Source of the DNA: G963665925 sp963665925
GTDB lineage: Bacteria > Bacillota > Clostridia > Peptostreptococcales > Acidaminobacteraceae
Reading direction: 5' to 3'
Assembly: GCA_963665925.1 (NCBI GenBank)
Contig: OY762511.1
Location: 4,278,001 to 4,342,000, forward strand
DNA length: 64,000 bases
Position numbers and translations under genes: made by a program. Within the stretch, counting starts at the first letter, position 1; each line of letters begins with the position of its first letter. Below the pieces are notes generated by a model. It was not told the origin of the DNA, did not search any database, and was given only the letters and a program-made list of their open reading frames with translations. This document shows, in pieces, positions 25,905 through 35,426 of the stretch.

Positions 25905-27952
25905 ATCCCAGTATTTGCTTCTAAATATGCTTTACCTTCGCATGTTATTATTGTACCGGCTCTCCCAGCTTGAATCCTAATAAGTTGACAGGCTTCCATT
26001 TCACTCATATTCTTTCGTACCTGATTTTCAGATATCAGGTAGCCTTCATCAAGAAAAATCTGGTGTATTTGCCTTCTGCCAATCCTTTGTTGTTTAAAAT
26101 ACATATCATTTAGAATCGAAAGGATCTTCAGCTTTATAGTCTCTGAAGTTATCATATTAATTTTTGCATTATCGTATAGAGGGTTCTTTGACTTATTTTC
26201 ATGTAAACGATTCACTAAAACATAAGCAGGCAAGTCATCTAATTCGATCTCAACCTTGTTATAACATTTCAAATACTCTATACAATTGTATAATTCTCTT
26301 ATATTGCCCTCCCACTTATATTTCATTAACTGCTCAATAATGGCATTATCGAGCGTTAAATTCGCACCAATTTTCTTGATTATAGAATCCGCTATATCTG
26401 AAATATCATGAATCCGTTCACGCAATGCCGGAATCTCCAAATAGAGTACATTGAGTCTATAGTACAGGTCTTGTCTAAATTGCCCATCATCCACCATTGA
26501 CTTCAAATTCTTGTTCGTGGCTGCTATAAGTCGTAAGTCAATATCAATTAAATAGTCACCACCAATATGCATAACCTTTCTTTCTTGAATAACCCTTAAA
26601 AGTCTCGCTTGTAATTGCACGGGCATTTCGCCTATTTCGTCAAGAAATAAAGTACCCCCATGCGCCAATTCTAAAAGACCCAGCTTTCCCCCTTTTTTTG
26701 CACCAGTAAATGCGCCTTCTTCATAACCAAACAGCTCGCTTTCAAGAAGGCCCTCCGGAAGCGCGGCGCAATTAATAGCAACAAATGGACCTAAACATCT
26801 ATTTGAATAGTTGTGTATTGCTTGAGCAAAAAGTTCTTTCCCTGTACCACTTTCTCCCTCAATGAGTATAGAGCCATCTGACTTAGATATCCTCTTCGCA
26901 ATCTCGATTGAATTCATTATTTTGTGGCTACTGCCCTTGATATCTAAAAATGTATAATTTGCTTGATGTCCTTTCCCCATAACCTGTTCACGTAATTTAT
27001 GCTGAATTTTTTCTGATTCAGTATAGCTTTTGAAAATACAAATGCCGCTGTTTATTCCATATTTACTTTTCGCCGGATAGATATCCACTACAAACGGAAT
27101 TTCCTTATATCTTATAACCTGTTGCGTATTGGGACTCCCAGAATTAAATATTTCTGTCATTTTTAACTCTGGCCATATCTCATCTATCAATCCACCAAGA
27201 ACAGCAGATTTTGATAAATCCAAATAATGAGCAGCATATTCATTTAACAAATTGATTTTCCCACGAGCACTTATCCCAATAATCCCTTCACTCAAATAGT
27301 CAATAATCGCATCAAATTGTCCTTCCAGTCGATATTTTTTCAACATCATACTTTCAAATCCAACGCTTGAAGGAACAATTTCTGTACTTTTTTCACCCGT
27401 TTTAATGTTGACTACATTATCTTCCAAGCCCAAAATAGTTGATATATCTATGATGCTTGAAATATCAATGACTCGGTCACCGATATTATAGATTTCCTTT
27501 ATATGATTTGGAACCAAATGTTCTTCGTTCGGCGTGATGGCTATTTCAATGTTCCTATCCACAATATAACCTGGATAATACGGGTAAATATCTAAGTCTC
27601 TATATCCCAATTGATAGATTAATGAAATCGTTTCATAAACCGGTTCTGGCGCAATATTTACAAGTAATGCCTTTGATCCACGAGGTATGCTCTTTATGAC
27701 ATCTAAACCCGATTGTGAAAATGAACATTTTGCAAAAATAATTTCACAACTGATTTTTAAATATTTCTTAGCATCTCCCAAAATGGATGGCGTTGATATG
27801 AGAACCAAATCGGGATAAAATTCTGGATCAAACACCTTCTCATCTAATACGCATATGCTAATCGACAATCCGCTCGCGAATATTCTTTCTAATTGCCTGG
27901 CATAAAATTCAGCAGTATTTCTGTATTTACTTACAATCATTATTTTTTTCAT
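25883..27952 (-). CDS. Sigma-54-dependent activator with a non-Fis, winged-helix-like C terminus
   Basis: This 689-residue protein starts with a Rossmann-like PrpR_N-type sensor region (about 1-190). A PAS-like segment (about 210-315) and an AAA+ domain (about 335-565) follow, the latter with GESGTGKE and GAFTGA, so it contacts sigma-54. In place of the usual short Fis helix-turn-helix, the last ~90 residues read as a winged helix (GRRQIHQIFLDEGYLISENQ, then GRAGTIITCEGKAYLEANTG). The neighbouring operon has a perfect -24/-12 promoter and is the likely target. The signal is unknown, perhaps an amide or amino acid derivative. Confidence 0.9.
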   Translation of the reverse strand: MKKIMIVSKYRNTAEFYARQLERIFASGLSISICVLDEKVFDPEFYPDLVLISTPSILGDAKKYLKISCEIIFAKCSFSQSGLDVIKSIPRGSKALLVNIAPEPVYETISLIYQLGYRDLDIYPYYPGYIVDRNIEIAITPNEEHLVPNHIKEIYNIGDRVIDISSIIDISTILGLEDNVVNIKTGEKSTEIVPSSVGFESMMLKKYRLEGQFDAIIDYLSEGIIGISARGKINLLNEYAAHYLDLSKSAVLGGLIDEIWPELKMTEIFNSGSPNTQQVIRYKEIPFVVDIYPAKSKYGINSGICIFKSYTESEKIQHKLREQVMGKGHQANYTFLDIKGSSHKIMNSIEIAKRISKSDGSILIEGESGTGKELFAQAIHNYSNRCLGPFVAINCAALPEGLLESELFGYEEGAFTGAKKGGKLGLLELAHGGTLFLDEIGEMPVQLQARLLRVIQERKVMHIGGDYLIDIDLRLIAATNKNLKSMVDDGQFRQDLYYRLNVLYLEIPALRERIHDISDIADSIIKKIGANLTLDNAIIEQLMKYKWEGNIRELYNCIEYLKCYNKVEIELDDLPAYVLVNRLHENKSKNPLYDNAKINMITSETIKLKILSILNDMYFKQQRIGRRQIHQIFLDEGYLISENQVRKNMSEMEACQLIRIQAGRAGTIITCEGKAYLEANTGINGTNDL

Positions 27953-28040
27953 ATTGCCAATCCTTCACTCTACTTCGCATATGGGCTTTGCACTAAGCAT
28001 TAATACATTTAATATTGATAGTGCTCAGTCATTAATAAGA

Positions 28041-28089
28041 CAATAAGCTGATACATCACTTTGTTGGAAATCAATGTATCAGCTTATTG
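28041..28089 (-). terminator. Terminator downstream of the C-S lyase gene
   Basis: CAATAAGCTGATACAT (28041-28056) and ATGTATCAGCTTATTG (28074-28089) are perfectly complementary around a 17-base loop. It lies about 110 bp after the stop of the PatB-like gene and ahead of the activator gene on the same strand. Confidence 0.75.
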
Positions 28090-28199
28090 AGCATGTATCT
28101 TATGATGTTTTCACTGCATATGCCTGCAAATACTAAATCGTCATATCTCATGCTTTTTCCACGCGTCTTCACATGAATCTATCATGATATTGTTTGAAA

Positions 28200-29426
28200 T
28201 TATTTTCCAGACAATGGACCTACATACCGTCCTCGCTTTTTGTTCACAGCTGAACAAATACGTCTCAGGCCTTCTTCAAGAGTGTTTTTTGGACATGCTA
28301 AATTCAAACGAATGAAACTGTCTGAGTTTTGAACAAACATGTTTCCACCTTCAAGGAGTACACCGGCTTCATATGCGAAAAATTCTGTCAATGATTCATC
28401 TGGCTCAAAATAATGGCTCACATCTACCCACGCCAAATAAGTGGCTTCTGAAATGCTGAATTTTACCTCTGACAAATTCTGCTCGAAATACTCTTTTGTT
28501 AATTCAAAATTTTTGTCCAGATACGTCTTAAGTTCATCTAACCATTCTGCGCCTTTTTCATAAGCAGCTTGTGCTCCTGCTACACTTAGCGGATTATCAA
28601 AATTATAATGGCGTGCTAGCCATGTTTCTCTAAGCGCTTCATTGCGTATGATGATATTCGAAATCATAAAGCCCGCCATATTAAACGTTTTACTCGGTGC
28701 CATACATGTAATCAGTTTATCGTACGTCAGCATCGTCTTTCCGAGTGGGATATGGTTTTGTTCATTTCTAAGCAAATCGCAGTGAATTTCATCTGAAATA
28801 ACCCAGAGGTTGTTTTGCTCACAAATGGTTACTAACTGGGCAAGTTCTTCTTTAGACCAAACGCGCCCTGTTGGATTATGAGGATTGCAAAAAATAAATA
28901 ATGTTGTCTTCTTATCAGCCGCTTTTTTTGCAAAGTCTTCAAAATCAATTTCAAAACGTCCTTCATTATTGATAAGATCAGAATAAACACTTTCTCGATG
29001 ACTAAAATCTGCCGCATATTTGAAATATGCATATGATGGTGTCAGGAATAGAACTTTTTCATCTGGCTCCGTTATATAATCAACCATTTCATATAGTGCA
29101 GGAATAATTCCATTTGACATCACAAGTTCTTCTTTTGGGAATGACCATCCATACCTATCCACACACCACTTTACAAAAGCATTATAGTAGTCATCAGAAA
29201 AAATACGCGTGTATCCAAAAATTTTCTTGTCTAGTCTATCTTTCACCGCATCAATAATCACATCTGGCACCGCAAATTCCATATCTGCAACCCACATACG
29301 AATGAACTCATCGTCTTTAAAAGGAAATTTCATTGAATCATCTGCATGAAAAATGTAATCTCTAAAACCATCCGTATTCAGTGCATTTGTATTTCTTCTC
29401 TCAATAATTTCATCAAAATCATACAT
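28200..29426 (-). CDS. PatB/MalY-type PLP-dependent C-S beta-lyase (aminotransferase fold)
   Basis: The 408-residue fold-type-I PLP enzyme belongs to the MalY/PatB cystathionine beta-lyase group. Signs are the N-terminal NTDGFRDYIFHADDSMKFPF with MWVADMEFAVPD, NPHNPTGRVWSKEELAQL near residue 175, WVISDEIHCDLL near 205, and the PLP lysine in MAPSKTFNMAG near 240. It removes thiol from cysteine conjugates and yields 2-aminoacrylate. The ATG at 29424-29426 has GGTGGG upstream. The longer frame to 29504 has no ribosome site. An XRE regulator diverges from it. Confidence 0.9.
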   Translation of the reverse strand: MYDFDEIIERRNTNALNTDGFRDYIFHADDSMKFPFKDDEFIRMWVADMEFAVPDVIIDAVKDRLDKKIFGYTRIFSDDYYNAFVKWCVDRYGWSFPKEELVMSNGIIPALYEMVDYITEPDEKVLFLTPSYAYFKYAADFSHRESVYSDLINNEGRFEIDFEDFAKKAADKKTTLFIFCNPHNPTGRVWSKEELAQLVTICEQNNLWVISDEIHCDLLRNEQNHIPLGKTMLTYDKLITCMAPSKTFNMAGFMISNIIIRNEALRETWLARHYNFDNPLSVAGAQAAYEKGAEWLDELKTYLDKNFELTKEYFEQNLSEVKFSISEATYLAWVDVSHYFEPDESLTEFFAYEAGVLLEGGNMFVQNSDSFIRLNLACPKNTLEEGLRRICSAVNKKRGRYVGPLSGK

Positions 29427-29719
29427 AGTCTTACACCCACCTTTTCGATTTATTCTTAGGTCTAATACACACAGGTTGTGCCTCTCAAAAAATTTGATTC
29501 TCAAACTTACTTCTGATTAACTCATAACTTTATTTATAGTTTAATTTGGGATGTATCTTTCGTCAAAATGCGTCATGTTTCATTAAAATAGACTTTCTTG
29601 CACTTTATTCTCTTCTCAATAGAATTTCATGCCAATTAGTGTTATAATTTATTGTATTATCATTTATTTCATAAAATATCATCAAATTGTCTATTTTAAG
29701 TAAACTTGGATGTGATTCT

Positions 29720-30427
29720 ATGTCAATAATAAGTACAGAAATTGGTAAAAGAATAAGGACCTATCGTAAAAACAAATCGATGACAATTGAAGAACTCGCC
29801 AACTTGATAAATAAAAGTAAGGCAACTGTCTCTAAATATGAAAAGGGTGAAATTGTACTAGACATCGTTACACTCTACGAGATTGCCAAGGCGCTTCAAG
29901 TTCATGTTGAACAACTCTTATACTACAATACCGAACGCGTCGAAATTTCTTCAAGTGGAAGTAGCCCCGCATTCTTCAATGGCGTTTCACAGTTCTATTC
30001 ATATATATTTGATGGTCGTACGAATAAGCTCATAAGATGTGTATTTGACGTGCTTTCTGAGGCCGGCGAATCTAGATACAAAATTATGATGTACATGAAT
30101 TTCAAAGATTATTCAAATTATCAAAACTGCGAAAATACCTACTGGGGATATATTGAACATTATGATGCACTTACAAATATTTTTGTGACAAATAGCAATA
30201 CGGCTATGGAACAGGTTACTGCGAGTATTCTCGCGTCTTACCTGGACTCAGATACTAAATGGGGGCTCTTCTTCGGCATTTCATCACGGCCCCTGATGCC
30301 TATTGCAGTTAAAATGCTCTTTTCAAAAAAATTATTAAAAGAAGATGAAACACTTTTGCGACAGCTGAAAGTTACACGCGAGGATATTCGTCTTCTTAAA
30401 CTGTACAACATGCTTTCTGTGACTTAA
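29720..30427 (+). CDS. XRE-family helix-turn-helix regulator with a C-terminal sensory region
   Basis: Of 235 residues, the first 65 form a Cro/CI-type helix-turn-helix (TIEELANLINKSKATVSKYE). The rest is an unrecognised region with ~150 residues of mixed alpha/beta character. It diverges from the PatB-like gene with ~290 bp between them and probably controls it. The ATG at 29720 has only a weak site (TTGGATG), and an upstream TTG at 29687 is the alternative. The 29427-29719 gap is AT-rich, with the divergent promoters presumed there and no clear operator. Confidence 0.87.
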   Translation: MSIISTEIGKRIRTYRKNKSMTIEELANLINKSKATVSKYEKGEIVLDIVTLYEIAKALQVHVEQLLYYNTERVEISSSGSSPAFFNGVSQFYSYIFDGRTNKLIRCVFDVLSEAGESRYKIMMYMNFKDYSNYQNCENTYWGYIEHYDALTNIFVTNSNTAMEQVTASILASYLDSDTKWGLFFGISSRPLMPIAVKMLFSKKLLKEDETLLRQLKVTREDIRLLKLYNMLSVT

Positions 30428-30428
30428 A

Positions 30429-30462
30429 AGGCCTTAGCATTACTTGCTTAGGCCCTTAACTA
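30429..30462 (+). terminator. Terminator after the XRE regulator
   Basis: A G+C-rich dyad (AAGGCCTTAGC and GCTTAGGCCCTT, with two mismatches) lies immediately after the stop codon. Confidence 0.6.
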
Positions 30463-30518
30463 TGCGTAAAATTCTTTCCAGCAATCATCCCTTCCTCAAG
30501 TGGAACTAAAATCGCTTT

Positions 30519-31736
30519 CTATCTATAGTCTTCATTCCAAACTACCTTACGGTAATGTGCTGGATCGGTATCCCCTTCTGTACTGATAATCAGAACAATA
30601 GAATTTGCATCAAGTTGCAGTTTTTCACGGATACTTTCATAACATTCTTTTTCCATAACCAGTTTCAAGAAGCCCATACCCACAGCACCTGACTCACCAG
30701 AAATGACCTGTGGATCTCCCTTAATCGGATTTCCTAAAACACGCATTCCAAGTGCCGACACTTCATCTGAACACGAGGCATACATTTCTGCATAATCCCT
30801 TAAAATATTCCACGATATTGTACTCGGTTCTCCACAAGCCAAACCCGCCATTATTGTATTAAGATCCCCGGTCACTGCATGGGGTAAGCCGTCACCTGCT
30901 TTAACGGATTCATAAATGCACGCTGCCTGGTCCGGTTCTAGTATTGCGCAAATTGGACGCTTATCTCCGTAAACATCTGCAAAATAGCCCAGAACACTGC
31001 TGGCAAATGACCCAACGCCTGCCTGCAGTAAAATATGTGTTGGCTTAATGATATTTCTCTCATGCATTTGTTCTACTGCTTCTTGAACGAGCGTTGTATA
31101 TCCCTGCATAATCCATGTAGGAATATCCTCATATCCATCCCAAGCTGTATCTTGTACAAAGATGCCATTGTTTTCCTCTGCATATTTTGTTGCGAATCGA
31201 ACCGCATCATCATAATTCACATCCAAGATGGATGCCTCAGCACCTTCCTTGCGAATATTCTGCAATCTGATTTCTGATGATCCCTTTGGCATAAAGATAA
31301 CGGATTTTTGCCCTAACTGACTCGCTGCCCAAGCTACACCACGCCCATGATTTCCATCTGTTGCGGTTACAAAGGTAACATTCCCCAGTCTCTCTTTAAC
31401 ATCTGATTTCTTTAGGCTCTCAAATGTCATTTCATCATCATTTAGACCCAGCGTCTCAACAATGTATCGTGCCACTGCATAAGACCCACCAAGAACCTTG
31501 AAAGCATTCAGTCCAAATCTATATGATTCGTCTTTAACAAGTACATTTTTTACACCAATCGTCTTTGCAAGTTGATCCAGAGCGTGAAGTGGTGTTGGCT
31601 TATACTGGGGAAAACTCTTGTGAAAACGATAGACACTTTCAAGATTCAAAGGACTTAATATCTGAGTATTTGCTTTTTCTGCTGATTTTTCTCTAGAACT
31701 GCTATTTTCTACAATTTTGATAGTTTGATTCTTCAT
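30519..31736 (-). CDS. dpaL: 2,3-Diaminopropionate ammonia-lyase
   Basis: The 405-residue fold-type-II PLP enzyme splits 2,3-diaminopropionate into ammonia and pyruvate through 2-aminoacrylate. Family signs are PTPLHALDQLAKTIGVKNVL near residue 50, the PLP lysine in GLNAFKVLGGSYAV near 80, VTATDGNHGRGVAWAA near 125, and ISGESGAVGMGFL near 345 (glycine-rich phosphate loop). The length matches YgeX/DpaL. It is followed on the same strand by nothing close and preceded by two amidohydrolase genes, together resembling the ygeX-ygeY-type amine and ureide degradation clusters. RidA at 23 kb would quench leaked aminoacrylate. Confidence 0.92.
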   Translation of the reverse strand: MKNQTIKIVENSSSREKSAEKANTQILSPLNLESVYRFHKSFPQYKPTPLHALDQLAKTIGVKNVLVKDESYRFGLNAFKVLGGSYAVARYIVETLGLNDDEMTFESLKKSDVKERLGNVTFVTATDGNHGRGVAWAASQLGQKSVIFMPKGSSEIRLQNIRKEGAEASILDVNYDDAVRFATKYAEENNGIFVQDTAWDGYEDIPTWIMQGYTTLVQEAVEQMHERNIIKPTHILLQAGVGSFASSVLGYFADVYGDKRPICAILEPDQAACIYESVKAGDGLPHAVTGDLNTIMAGLACGEPSTISWNILRDYAEMYASCSDEVSALGMRVLGNPIKGDPQVISGESGAVGMGFLKLVMEKECYESIREKLQLDANSIVLIISTEGDTDPAHYRKVVWNEDYR

Positions 31737-31789
31737 ATTTACATCTTCCTTTCAACAAACGATAAAGTTGCCTCAAAATAGTATTTGAT

Positions 31790-33049
31790 TTATTTACAGT
31801 CTCGATTACCTGCAAGACGTTTCACAACGTCGAGTAATACGTTAGCTCCGTTTACCATATCTGCATCATTCGTGAACTCTTTTGGGTTATGACTGATGCC
31901 TTCAACACTTGGAACAAATATCATAGATGTTGGACAAATTCTCGACATCATTTGCGCATCATGGCCAGCTCCAGATGTCATTTTCATTGATTGCAACTCA
32001 TAATCACATGCAACCTGTTCTATCAATTCAACAATAGATTTATCAAAAGTTACCGGCTCGAATCGTACCAGTTGTTCAGATGTAATACGCACTTCTTCTG
32101 AAATTTCCAGTTCCTTTAGATAATTTGCAAATGCCTTTTCTTCTTCAATGAGTTCCTGCTCATTTGGATTTCTTAAGTCAACCGTGAACGATGCTAGAGA
32201 AGGAATGACATTTACAAGATTGGGCTCAAATTTTATTGTTCCAACGGTTGCCACAGTTTGACCACTACTTTGATCTGCTCTTTCTCTCAAATAGGTAATG
32301 ACTTTTGCAGCAGCAAGGCCTGCATCGTGTCGCATATTTGTAGGTGTTGTTCCTGCATGATTTGCAACCCCATCTATAGTAATACGCTGCCACGAAATCC
32401 CCTGTAGATTTTGTACAGCACCAATAGGAATATTCATTTTATCAAGGATCGGCCCTTGTTCAACATGAAGCTCAATATAAGCATGGGGCTGCAAAAATCC
32501 TGGCTCCTTTGTGCCTGCATAGCCTATTCGCTCAAGTTCTTTCCCCAGCACTGTACCATCTGTGCCTACTGATGCTAGTGCCTCCTCAACGGATAGGCCA
32601 CCTGCATATACAAGGGAGCCCATCATATCAGGCTGGTAACGCACCCCTTCCTCATTTGTAAATGCAGCTACTGCAATGGGTCGAAGTGGAGAAAACCCAT
32701 TTTCTCTCAAAGTACTAATAACTTCAAGACCTGAAAGCACGCCGTAACACCCATCGTTCTTCCCAGCATCAATAACCGTATCAATATGTGACCCTAGCAA
32801 CAAGGGTTTCTCTTCTCGATTCTCTGCACCATACCAAACACCAAAAATATTTCCAATTCTATCAATCTCAACTTCAAGACCACTTGCTTTCATCCATGAA
32901 ACCAGCAAATCACGCCCTGCCTTATCTTCATCTGAAATTGCAACGCGTGATAGTCTGTTGATACTGTCTAAACCAGTTCGTCCTAGCTCTTTCAGACGAC
33001 TGAGCAAACGCTCTGAGTTAATTGAAATCTTAACATTTAATTCTTCCAT
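31790..33049 (-). CDS. Zn-dependent N-carbamoyl-amino acid / allantoate amidohydrolase (M20 family)
   Basis: The 419-residue M20-type hydrolase is of the HyuC/AllC/beta-ureidopropionase group. Metal ligands appear in GSHIDTVIDAGKNDGCYGV near residue 88-106 and FTNEEGVRY near 130. The dimer-domain VEQGPILD is near 192, and the terminal GAGHDAQMM is near 362. It hydrolyses N-carbamoyl amino acids or ureides to amino acid, CO2 and ammonia. GGAGG stands before the ATG. It lies between the M20 deacylase and dpaL genes, all on the same strand, and so is probably cotranscribed. Confidence 0.9.
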   Translation of the reverse strand: MEELNVKISINSERLLSRLKELGRTGLDSINRLSRVAISDEDKAGRDLLVSWMKASGLEVEIDRIGNIFGVWYGAENREEKPLLLGSHIDTVIDAGKNDGCYGVLSGLEVISTLRENGFSPLRPIAVAAFTNEEGVRYQPDMMGSLVYAGGLSVEEALASVGTDGTVLGKELERIGYAGTKEPGFLQPHAYIELHVEQGPILDKMNIPIGAVQNLQGISWQRITIDGVANHAGTTPTNMRHDAGLAAAKVITYLRERADQSSGQTVATVGTIKFEPNLVNVIPSLASFTVDLRNPNEQELIEEEKAFANYLKELEISEEVRITSEQLVRFEPVTFDKSIVELIEQVACDYELQSMKMTSGAGHDAQMMSRICPTSMIFVPSVEGISHNPKEFTNDADMVNGANVLLDVVKRLAGNRDCK

Positions 33050-33101
33050 TGTTGATGATCCTCCTTAATTAATACCTACCTACTTAATATAAATGAAACA
33101 T

Positions 33102-34274
33102 CTAGTCCTCATCTATTACATTAGGAAGCCTGATTCTCACCAGCTCTGCCCAATACTCAGAGCCTATTGTCAGCGCTTCATCATTAAAATCATACATGGA
33201 ATTGTGAAGTGGAATAATCTCACAATCATCGCATTTCCCAGTACCAATGAACACCAAATTTCCAGGAATTTTCTCTAAAAATTTCCCAAAATCCTCAGAA
33301 CTCATTAATGGATCACAATTCATATTGACATTATCTTCACCAACAGTATTCTGAGCTGCCATAACTGCGATTTCAGTGCATTCATCCGTATTAATTGTTG
33401 GTGAAAATTCATGGGTATACTGAAATTCACACTCTGCGCCATGCATTTCACAGATACTCATGCAAATTTTCTTCATACGCGCCTCTATTAACTTCTGTAC
33501 TGCTGGTGTAAAACTTCTGGTATCTCCCTTTATTAGCACATTTGTGGGTATGGCATTATGGGAGCCGTCTGTAAAAATCTCAGTACACGATACAACGCAG
33601 GTATCTGTTGGATTCACACTTCTAGAATTTATCGTCTGTAAGGTGCTGATGATTTCTGCAGCTATTACAAGTGGATCAACACCTAAATGAGGTGCTGACG
33701 CATGAACGCCCTTACCTTTAATATGAATTTCAAAATTGTCTTCGCTGGCCATGACGCCACCCGTTTTGGTCAAGATTGTTCCAAGTGGATATTGTGGCAT
33801 ATTGTGCATCCCATAAATCTCATCTAAAGGGAATCTTTCGAGGATTTTGTCACCTAGCATAGCAAGTGCGCCCCGCCCAGGTTCTTCAGCTGGCTGGAAG
33901 ATAAAACGGACTGTTCCACTGAAATTTTTTCTTTCAGATAGGAGTTTTGCTGCACCAAGAAGCATTACCATATGCCCATCATGCCCACATGCATGCATTT
34001 TCCCTAAATTCTTAGATGTATATGGCATGTCTCCATTTTCAGTCAGAACTATCGCATCCATATCTGAACGCAAGCCAATTTTCCCCTCACCATCACCGAC
34101 ACGTAGACTTGCAACTATACCTGTACCTCCAATGTCCCTTTGCACTTCAAGCCCTAACTCTTTAAGTGCATGCGCTAAAAAGTCACTGGTATGATGTTCA
34201 TCGAATGCTGTCTCAGGAAACATGTGGAGATGATGTCTCCACTTTACTAACTGATCTTTAAAACTGATATCCAT
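33102..34274 (-). CDS. M20D-family amidohydrolase (aminoacylase/hippurate hydrolase-like)
   Basis: The 390-residue metallohydrolase removes N-acyl groups from amino acids. Evidence is GKMHACGHDGHMVMLLGAAK near residue 95-114 (metal-binding Cys and His), FIFQPAEEPGRGA near 130, and C-terminal MSSEDFGKFLEKIPG near 330. The ATG at 34272-34274 has GGAGGG at the right distance, while the longer frame to 34349 has none. It is first in a three-gene set with the carbamoylase and dpaL and diverges from an AraC regulator. Confidence 0.9.
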   Translation of the reverse strand: MDISFKDQLVKWRHHLHMFPETAFDEHHTSDFLAHALKELGLEVQRDIGGTGIVASLRVGDGEGKIGLRSDMDAIVLTENGDMPYTSKNLGKMHACGHDGHMVMLLGAAKLLSERKNFSGTVRFIFQPAEEPGRGALAMLGDKILERFPLDEIYGMHNMPQYPLGTILTKTGGVMASEDNFEIHIKGKGVHASAPHLGVDPLVIAAEIISTLQTINSRSVNPTDTCVVSCTEIFTDGSHNAIPTNVLIKGDTRSFTPAVQKLIEARMKKICMSICEMHGAECEFQYTHEFSPTINTDECTEIAVMAAQNTVGEDNVNMNCDPLMSSEDFGKFLEKIPGNLVFIGTGKCDDCEIIPLHNSMYDFNDEALTIGSEYWAELVRIRLPNVIDED

Positions 34275-34391
34275 ACACGAGATCCCTCCTTCATAAAAAT
34301 GATCATAAATAAATATTCTCTTATTGAATCTCCACGCGTTGGCTAACACCGATCTTTATGCTACAATTATATTGACGAATATAGTGGTGAA

Positions 34392-34430
34392 ATATCAATA
34401 TATGACTCATTAGTATAAATATATTGATAT
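34392..34430. promoter_or_regulatory. Inverted-repeat operator between the M20 gene and the araC-type gene
   Basis: ATATCAATATAT (34392-34403) and ATATATTGATAT (34419-34430) are a perfect 12-bp inverted repeat 15 bases apart. The right arm also overlaps a tandem ATATTGAT pair (34421-34436). It is a good candidate for binding by the AraC-type protein that starts 37 bp on. Confidence 0.65.
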
Positions 34431-34466
34431 ATTGATTCTATCCGCGCTTATTTCGGAGGCAAGTTC

Positions 34467-35366
34467 ATGCAAATTTATCAAATTCCAATGACCAATGATC
34501 TACAGGAGATAACTGGATATAGGGCTGGAAATTTTCCTGTTGTGATTTATACAACAGTTGTAAAAGACAATGTTTATGGCTACATCCCACTCCATTGGCA
34601 TAATGAATTACAATTTGTCCTTGTAACAAATGGATGTGTGAAATTTTCGGTTGATCACACCGATTTTTTAGTTCGTGAAAACGAAGGCATATTCATAAAT
34701 TCGGGTTGGCTTCACTCCGCAAGAGCAGTCGGCGGTGATAACAGCGCTTATATTTGTGTTGATTTTCTTCCCGAATTCATAGCTACGCAGGATAGCAGGA
34801 TATTTTCAAGTTGTATCTTCCCAATTATTAACAATCAAATGATCAAAGGCGTAACGCTACACCCCGATAAGGAATGGCAAAAACAGATACTGAACTCAAT
34901 TCGATTGCTTGAACAAACATATTATGATCAGAAATCTTTTTACGAACTAAGACTGAAATGTGAAATATGCAGTATTTGGAGTACACTTGTAGAAAACTTT
35001 GAAATTAGAAATGATTTAGAGATTTCTGTGGAATCGAAATCAAGTCGAAGAATAAAAGATATGCTTGAATACATTCACAGTCATTACGATACGAATATTA
35101 CACTGGAAGACTTGGCTAATGTTTCAAATCTGAGTCGGTCTGAATGTAGCAGAACATTCAAGAAAAGTGTTGATTCCACTCCATTTGAATATATTAAAAG
35201 ATACCGAATTGCACAGGGTATGCAGCTACTTGCAAATGAAGACAAATCAATTACGGAAATTGCCTTAGCCGTCGGTTTTAACAGCAGCAGTTACTTTATT
35301 AGTGCCTTTAGAAAAATTGTAGGCATGACACCTTCTGAGTACAGAAAACAGATAAAGCCAGTCTAA
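34467..35366 (+). CDS. AraC-family transcriptional regulator
   Basis: The 299-residue regulator has an N-terminal cupin-type sensing domain (about 30-130; HWHNELQFVLVTNG) and two AraC helix-turn-helices at about 200-295 (NITLEDLANVSNLSRSE and SITEIALAVGFNSSSYFISA). It probably activates the divergent amidohydrolase-dpaL operon. GGAGG lies before the ATG. Confidence 0.93.
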   Translation: MQIYQIPMTNDLQEITGYRAGNFPVVIYTTVVKDNVYGYIPLHWHNELQFVLVTNGCVKFSVDHTDFLVRENEGIFINSGWLHSARAVGGDNSAYICVDFLPEFIATQDSRIFSSCIFPIINNQMIKGVTLHPDKEWQKQILNSIRLLEQTYYDQKSFYELRLKCEICSIWSTLVENFEIRNDLEISVESKSSRRIKDMLEYIHSHYDTNITLEDLANVSNLSRSECSRTFKKSVDSTPFEYIKRYRIAQGMQLLANEDKSITEIALAVGFNSSSYFISAFRKIVGMTPSEYRKQIKPV

Positions 35367-35394
35367 ATGATCTATTTGACCATTCAGACTGGCT
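35356..35394 (+). terminator. Terminator overlapping the 3' end of the araC-type gene
   Basis: AGCCAGTCT (35356-35364) pairs perfectly with AGACTGGCT (35386-35394). The left arm covers the last codons. Confidence 0.75.
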
Positions 35395-35426
35395 ACTATT
35401 TTCATTAATGTTAAATTGAATAGGAC

